Source of the DNA: WGAL01 sp964570865
Lineage (GTDB): Bacteria > Bacteroidota > Ignavibacteria > Ignavibacteriales > Melioribacteraceae
Length of the DNA stretch: 64,000 bases
Assembly (NCBI GenBank): GCA_964570865.1
Contig: CAZMZM010000003.1
Coordinates: 11,991-75,990, forward strand
Reading direction: 5' to 3'
Below are positions 60,061 to 64,000 of this stretch, piece by piece. The notes below the pieces were generated by a model. That model was not told where the DNA came from. It made no database searches and saw nothing but the letters and a program-made list of their open reading frames with translations. The stretch's first letter is position 1, and the number at the start of each line of letters is the position of its first letter. The translations under genes and the position numbers were made by a program.

Positions 60061-61191
60061 ATGCTAATAAAAAAACTAATAAAATTTATTGAAGATTGGG
60101 CTCCTCCGGGCATTGCTTGGGAAAGAGACAATGTCGGACTTCAAATCGGGTCGCGGGAAGATAAGATTAAAAACGTACTTCTCTCACTCGATTTAACCGA
60201 GGATGTTGTTGATAAAGCAATTAGGAATAATTGTAACTTTATTTTCAATCACCATCCGTTTTTCTTTTTCCCCGTAAAAAGTATTGACTATTCCAAGGAC
60301 TCCAAATCCCGCCTAATAAAAAAATTAATCACAAATAACATTTCCGTTTACTCCGCTCATACAAATCTGGATTTCACAAAAGAAGGGGTTAATTTCCAAT
60401 TGGCGAAAAAGCTCGGGTTAAAAAACATTAAATTTTTGGTTCCTTTGGAAAAAGAACAACTAAAGGTTGTGGTCTTTGTTCCGGAAAGCGCCTTGCCAAA
60501 ATTATCCGAAGCGGTTTTTGAAGCCGGTGCGGGAGTAATCGGAGAGTACTCCGATTGTGGATTTTTCTCAAAAGGAAAGGGAACTTTCAAAGGCTCTGAA
60601 AATTCAAATCCTGTTGTCGGCAAAAAAAACGTTTTAACCGAAACCGAGGAAATAAGATTTGAAATTATTGCGGATTCGTGGAATTTAGGTAAAGTTATTT
60701 CAGCGATAATTAAAAGCCATCCTTACGAAGAACCTGCATACGACGTTTATCCCTTGAAAAACCATAATGGTAATTTCGGGTCGGGCGCAATCGGAGAACT
60801 GGAGAAAAGTTTAACTAAAAACGAATTTCTTACATTAGTTGCCGCTAAGCTTAAAACCGATGCGCTTCGCTATGCTTCCAGTAAAACGAAGCGGATAAAA
60901 AAAGTTGCCGTATGCGGCGGCACATGTTCCAATCTGCTTGACAACGCTATTGCTCAAGGGGCAGACGCGTTTATTACCGCAGATGTTACTTATCATACTT
61001 TTCAACAGGGAGAAAATAAAATTTTATTTATTGATGCAGGGCATTACGAAACGGAAAATATTGTTCTAAATGAAGTACAAAAAAGGTTTGAACGGTTTTT
61101 TTCTGAGAACGGAGAAAAAATTAAAGTTATGAAATATAAGGGAAATACAAATCCCGTAAAATTTTTTATTAATAATAAGAGGAAAAAATGA
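60061..61191 (+). CDS. Nif3-like dinuclear metal centre protein (YqfO family)
   Basis: The 376-residue protein is of the Nif3/YqfO family, hexameric rings with a two-metal site, now often described as GTP cyclohydrolase type 1-like; the true role is unsettled. Metal-site blocks are NCNFIFNHHPFFFF, SAHTNLDFTKEGVN, ADAFITADVTYHTFQQ and FIDAGHYETENIVL. The PII-like insertion (about 130-225: KVVVFVPESALPKLSEAVFE, IGEYSDCGFFSKGKGTFKG) marks the long YqfO type. ATG 60061 has no Shine-Dalgarno site and follows a terminator by 6 nt. It overlaps the next gene by 4 nt. Confidence 0.94.
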   Translation: MLIKKLIKFIEDWAPPGIAWERDNVGLQIGSREDKIKNVLLSLDLTEDVVDKAIRNNCNFIFNHHPFFFFPVKSIDYSKDSKSRLIKKLITNNISVYSAHTNLDFTKEGVNFQLAKKLGLKNIKFLVPLEKEQLKVVVFVPESALPKLSEAVFEAGAGVIGEYSDCGFFSKGKGTFKGSENSNPVVGKKNVLTETEEIRFEIIADSWNLGKVISAIIKSHPYEEPAYDVYPLKNHNGNFGSGAIGELEKSLTKNEFLTLVAAKLKTDALRYASSKTKRIKKVAVCGGTCSNLLDNAIAQGADAFITADVTYHTFQQGENKILFIDAGHYETENIVLNEVQKRFERFFSENGEKIKVMKYKGNTNPVKFFINNKRKK

Positions 61192-61928
61192 AAGGCAAAT
61201 TAGGTAATTTATATGAATTACAGCTTATCGACAGGCAGCTTGACGAACTTGAGGAACTGCGCGGCGATTTGCCGTTAATTGTAAATGAGCTTAATGCTCA
61301 TATGGAAGTCCTTCAAAACAACATAGATGCTAAAGCCGCCGAGAAAGAAGAAGCCCAGCAAAAACGTGTTGCCAATGATAATGAAATCAGCAAATTAGGC
61401 GAGAAGCTAAAAAAATATAAAGCTCAATTATTTAAGGTACGTAATAATAAAGAGTACGATGCTCTGACCAAAGAGATTGATTACTCCGAGACAAATATTT
61501 TGGAAATGGAAGAAGAGAATAAAGAACTCGAAAATAGAATTGGCATACTCTCATTGGAAATTGAAGAAATTCAAAATGAACTGAACAAGATGCAGGAAGA
61601 GTTTGCCGAAAAAGAAGATGAGTTGAAAAAGATAATCGGGATTAACCAGAAAGAAGAAGCTCATCTCAATAAGCTAAGAGAAGCTGTTGTTGAAAGAATC
61701 AGGAAACCCGATTACAACACTTATATGCGCATCCGTAAAGCAAAAGGCGGAATTGCAATCGCTCCGGTTTATCGCGGTTCGTGCTCGGGATGCCATAACG
61801 TTATTCCTCCGCAACGTCAATTGGAAATCAAACAAAATAATCGCTTGTTTACTTGCGAAGCATGCGGACGAATTTTAGTCTCCGCAGAAATCGCCAAGGA
61901 AACCGAAGCCAATTTTAAGAATAAATAA
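61188..61928 (+). CDS. coiled-coil zinc-ribbon protein (CT398 type)
   Basis: The 246-residue protein has a long coiled-coil hairpin (about 5-175, with the repeated charged heptads LENRIGILSLEIEEIQNEL and KLKKYKAQLFKVRNNKEYDA) and a C-terminal zinc ribbon (about 195-236: SCSGCHNVIPPQRQLEIK and CEACGRILV, four cysteines). This is the arrangement of Chlamydia CT398, which binds sigma-54 in that organism. Its ATG overlaps the end of the Nif3 gene by 4 nt; this neighbour pair is frequent in bacteria, so a common role is likely. Confidence 0.92.
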   Translation: MKGKLGNLYELQLIDRQLDELEELRGDLPLIVNELNAHMEVLQNNIDAKAAEKEEAQQKRVANDNEISKLGEKLKKYKAQLFKVRNNKEYDALTKEIDYSETNILEMEEENKELENRIGILSLEIEEIQNELNKMQEEFAEKEDELKKIIGINQKEEAHLNKLREAVVERIRKPDYNTYMRIRKAKGGIAIAPVYRGSCSGCHNVIPPQRQLEIKQNNRLFTCEACGRILVSAEIAKETEANFKNK

Positions 61929-61943
61929 TTTAAGAGGTAAGAA

Positions 61944-64000
61944 ATGACTGCAAACTTTGATATGATCAAGGATGTTTATGCTTCGCTTGAAGAAAAGCAC
62001 CAAAAAGCCCGCGAATTAACAGGGCGACCTTTAACTTATGCCGAAAAGATTCTTTACTCCCATTTGTGGGAAGATTCTTCACGTGCTTTCACGCGCGGAG
62101 AAGATTATGTCGATTTATCTCCCGACCGTGTTGCAATGCAAGATGCAACGGCACAGATGGCGTTATTGCAGTTTATGATGGCCGGTAAAAAAGAAGCCGC
62201 AGTTCCTTCAACGGTTCATTGCGACCATTTGATTAAAGCCAAAATAGGTGCGGAAGAAGATTTAAAGACAGCTAAATATGAAAATCAAGAAGTTTATGAC
62301 TTTTTGGAAAGCGTATCTAACAAATACGGAATCGGTTTTTGGAAACCCGGTGCGGGAATTATTCACCAGGTGGTTTTGGAAAATTATGCATTCCCCGGCG
62401 GAATGATGATTGGTACGGACTCACATACGCCTAATGCAGGCGGACTCGGAATGATTGCAATCGGAGTTGGCGGTGCTGATGCCGTTGATGTTATGGCTGA
62501 CATGCCTTGGGAATTAAAATGGCCGAAGTTAATCGGCATTAAACTTACCGGAAAACTGAACGGTTGGACAGCTCCTAAAGATATTATCTTAAAGGTTGCA
62601 GGCATTCTTACGGTAAAGGGCGGCACAGGTGCAATCGTGGAATATTTCGGTGAAGGCGCAAACTCATTATCCGCAACAGGTAAAGCAACTATCTGTAACA
62701 TGGGTGCAGAGATTGGCGCAACAACATCTACATTTCCGTTTGATGAAAAAATGGCAGCTTACCTTGAAGCGACAGGAAGGGGAGATGTTGCTAAATTGGC
62801 AACAGAGCATGCCGAAATGTTAAGAGCCGATGACGATGTTTACGCAAATCCCGAAAAATATTTTGACGAATTAATCGAGATTAATCTTGACGAACTTGAA
62901 CCGCACTTGAACGGACCGTTTTCACCTGACAGAGCATGGCCGATTTCAAAGATGAAAGAAGCGGCTAAAGAAAATGATTTCCCTGAAGAATTAACCGTCG
63001 GTTTAATCGGAAGTTGTACCAACTCAAGTTATGAAGATATTGACAAAGCCGCATCAGTTGCCAAACAAGCTTTGGATAAAGGACTTAAAGCCAAATCGTT
63101 GTTTGACATTACTCCGGGTTCGGAACAAGTACGTGCAACCATTGAGCGTGACGGGCAATTAAAAATATTGACCGACTTAGGGGGAACCGTTTTGGCAAAC
63201 GCTTGCGGACCTTGTATTGGAATGTGGGAAAGAATGGATAATCCCGAACAGAAGAAAAACTCGATTGTAACTTCCTTTAACCGTAACTTTGCAAAACGTA
63301 ACGACGGCAATCCTAATACTTTGGCTTTTGTTGCATCTCCGGAACTTACGACTGCAATGGTAATAGCAGGTAAAATAACCTTTAACCCGATTACCGATTA
63401 CATTGAAACGGCTGACGGACAAAAAATCAAATTGGATCCTCCGGTTGGCGATGAACTTCCTAAAAAGGGTTATGATAAAGGAGAAGAGGGATTTGTCGCT
63501 CCTCCGGCTGACGGTTCAACGGTTGAAATTGCCGTTTCGCCCGAAAGCGAAAGATTACAGCTTCTGACGCCTTTCCCTGCTTGGGACGGTAACGATTTTG
63601 AAGATGAACTCTTACTTTTGAAAGCCAAAGGCAAATGTACTACCGATCATATTTCAATGGCAGGTCCCTGGTTAAGATTCCGTGGTCACTTGGATAACAT
63701 TTCCGACAACCTTTTCCTTGGAGCAATTAACGCATTTACGGAGAAACCCGGGGAAGTTAAAAATCAGTTTACGGGCGAATACGGAAGAACATCGTCGGTA
63801 GCCCGCGATTATAAAAAACGGGGAGCCGGCTGGATTGTAGTAGGCGATGAAAACTACGGCGAAGGTTCAAGCCGTGAACATGCCGCAATGGAACCGCGTC
63901 ATCTTGGAGCTAAAGCGGTTATAGTTCGCAGCTTTGCACGTATTCACGAAACCAACTTGAAAAAACAAGGCGTTCTTCCTCTAACGTTTGATAATCCCGC
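61944..64000 (+). CDS. aconitate hydratase, mitochondrial type (3' end cut off)
   Basis: The enzyme converts citrate to isocitrate in the citric acid cycle with a 4Fe-4S cluster. The frame is open from ATG 61944 to the end of the window (685 codons), so roughly the last 70 of about 755 residues are missing. The cluster ligands fall at Cys358 (LIGSCTNSS), Cys421 and Cys424 (ACGPC), the same numbers as in mitochondrial aconitase. Other blocks are STVHCDHLIKA, GTDSHTPNAGGLGM, CTTDHISMAGPW and the swivelling-domain DENYGEGSSREHAAMEPR. AGAGG lies 9 nt before the start. It follows the zinc-ribbon gene by 15 nt. Confidence 0.96.
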   Translation, partial: MTANFDMIKDVYASLEEKHQKARELTGRPLTYAEKILYSHLWEDSSRAFTRGEDYVDLSPDRVAMQDATAQMALLQFMMAGKKEAAVPSTVHCDHLIKAKIGAEEDLKTAKYENQEVYDFLESVSNKYGIGFWKPGAGIIHQVVLENYAFPGGMMIGTDSHTPNAGGLGMIAIGVGGADAVDVMADMPWELKWPKLIGIKLTGKLNGWTAPKDIILKVAGILTVKGGTGAIVEYFGEGANSLSATGKATICNMGAEIGATTSTFPFDEKMAAYLEATGRGDVAKLATEHAEMLRADDDVYANPEKYFDELIEINLDELEPHLNGPFSPDRAWPISKMKEAAKENDFPEELTVGLIGSCTNSSYEDIDKAASVAKQALDKGLKAKSLFDITPGSEQVRATIERDGQLKILTDLGGTVLANACGPCIGMWERMDNPEQKKNSIVTSFNRNFAKRNDGNPNTLAFVASPELTTAMVIAGKITFNPITDYIETADGQKIKLDPPVGDELPKKGYDKGEEGFVAPPADGSTVEIAVSPESERLQLLTPFPAWDGNDFEDELLLLKAKGKCTTDHISMAGPWLRFRGHLDNISDNLFLGAINAFTEKPGEVKNQFTGEYGRTSSVARDYKKRGAGWIVVGDENYGEGSSREHAAMEPRHLGAKAVIVRSFARIHETNLKKQGVLPLTFDNP

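Noticed and set aside
1..64000. CRISPR arrays, prophage, insertion sequences or toxin-antitoxin pairs
   Set aside because: I looked for regularly spaced repeats, transposase, integrase and small paired genes and found none. The gene content is core metabolism and envelope functions.

Overview
The window is a chromosomal stretch of an AT-rich bacterium of the Bacteroidota/Chlorobiota/Ignavibacteriota (FCB) assemblage, most likely an Ignavibacteria-like lineage. The evidence is two secreted proteins ending in type IX secretion (T9SS) sorting domains with the 'NYPNPFNPTT' signature, candidate promoters of the TTTG/TAnnTTTG type used by Bacteroidota primary sigma factor, a UpxY-type NusG paralogue, and many genes without a strong Shine-Dalgarno site. 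This placement is inference; no rRNA gene is present. Almost everything looks like core chromosome. I see no CRISPR array, transposase, integrase or prophage.

Layout. 1-4.2 kb: a cut-off tRNA gene, an unknown protein, enolase, a decayed or frameshifted membrane-protein remnant, an unknown secreted/membrane protein, tRNA-Arg(CCG) and yidD. 4.5-9.1 kb: an OB-fold lipoprotein, an EamA transporter, aat and a FapA-like protein. 9.3-15.5 kb: two convergent T9SS cargo proteins, a 1055-aa adhesin-like protein with a predicted internal thioester domain and a 970-aa subtilisin-like protease, sharing one terminator. 15.8-18 kb: pepP-gpmA. 18-22.7 kb: a three-gene molybdenum hydroxylase (xanthine dehydrogenase) operon. 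22.7-26.6 kb: thymidine phosphorylase followed by mlaEFD lipid-transport genes. 26.6-30.6 kb: a ClC channel/antiporter with CBS and RCK-C domains, divergent from proS.

30.7-44.7 kb is a long minus-strand block. Read in transcription order it holds a polyprenol-phosphate sugar-1-phosphate transferase, a polyprenol-phosphate mannosyltransferase-like enzyme, a GT2 glycosyltransferase fused to a catalytically collapsed sugar-phosphate transferase, accA, a thioesterase and a Wzx-type flippase. These are followed by a periplasmic/secreted alpha-amylase, a Trm112-like protein, a GlcD-type oxidase, a TPR protein and clpX. Most junctions in the surface-polysaccharide part are overlapping or abutting, so it is probably one operon linking envelope glycan and fatty-acid synthesis.

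44.9-52.5 kb (plus strand): a small membrane protein coupled to a sodium:solute symporter, then a tight run of hybrid histidine kinase, UpxY/NusG-like antiterminator, YhaM-like exonuclease, TPR protein, sirtuin and SlyD. 52.6-59.5 kb (minus): dnaE, dut and alaS. 59.5-64 kb (plus): a leader region with a promoter, an 11-codon ORF and a strong intrinsic terminator ending just before a Nif3-like gene, then a CT398-type zinc-ribbon protein and an aconitase that runs off the window.

The most interesting items are the thioester-domain T9SS adhesin with nested domains, the GT2/degenerate transferase fusion, the attenuator-like leader before nif3, and the homopolymer-shifted membrane gene remnant after enolase.
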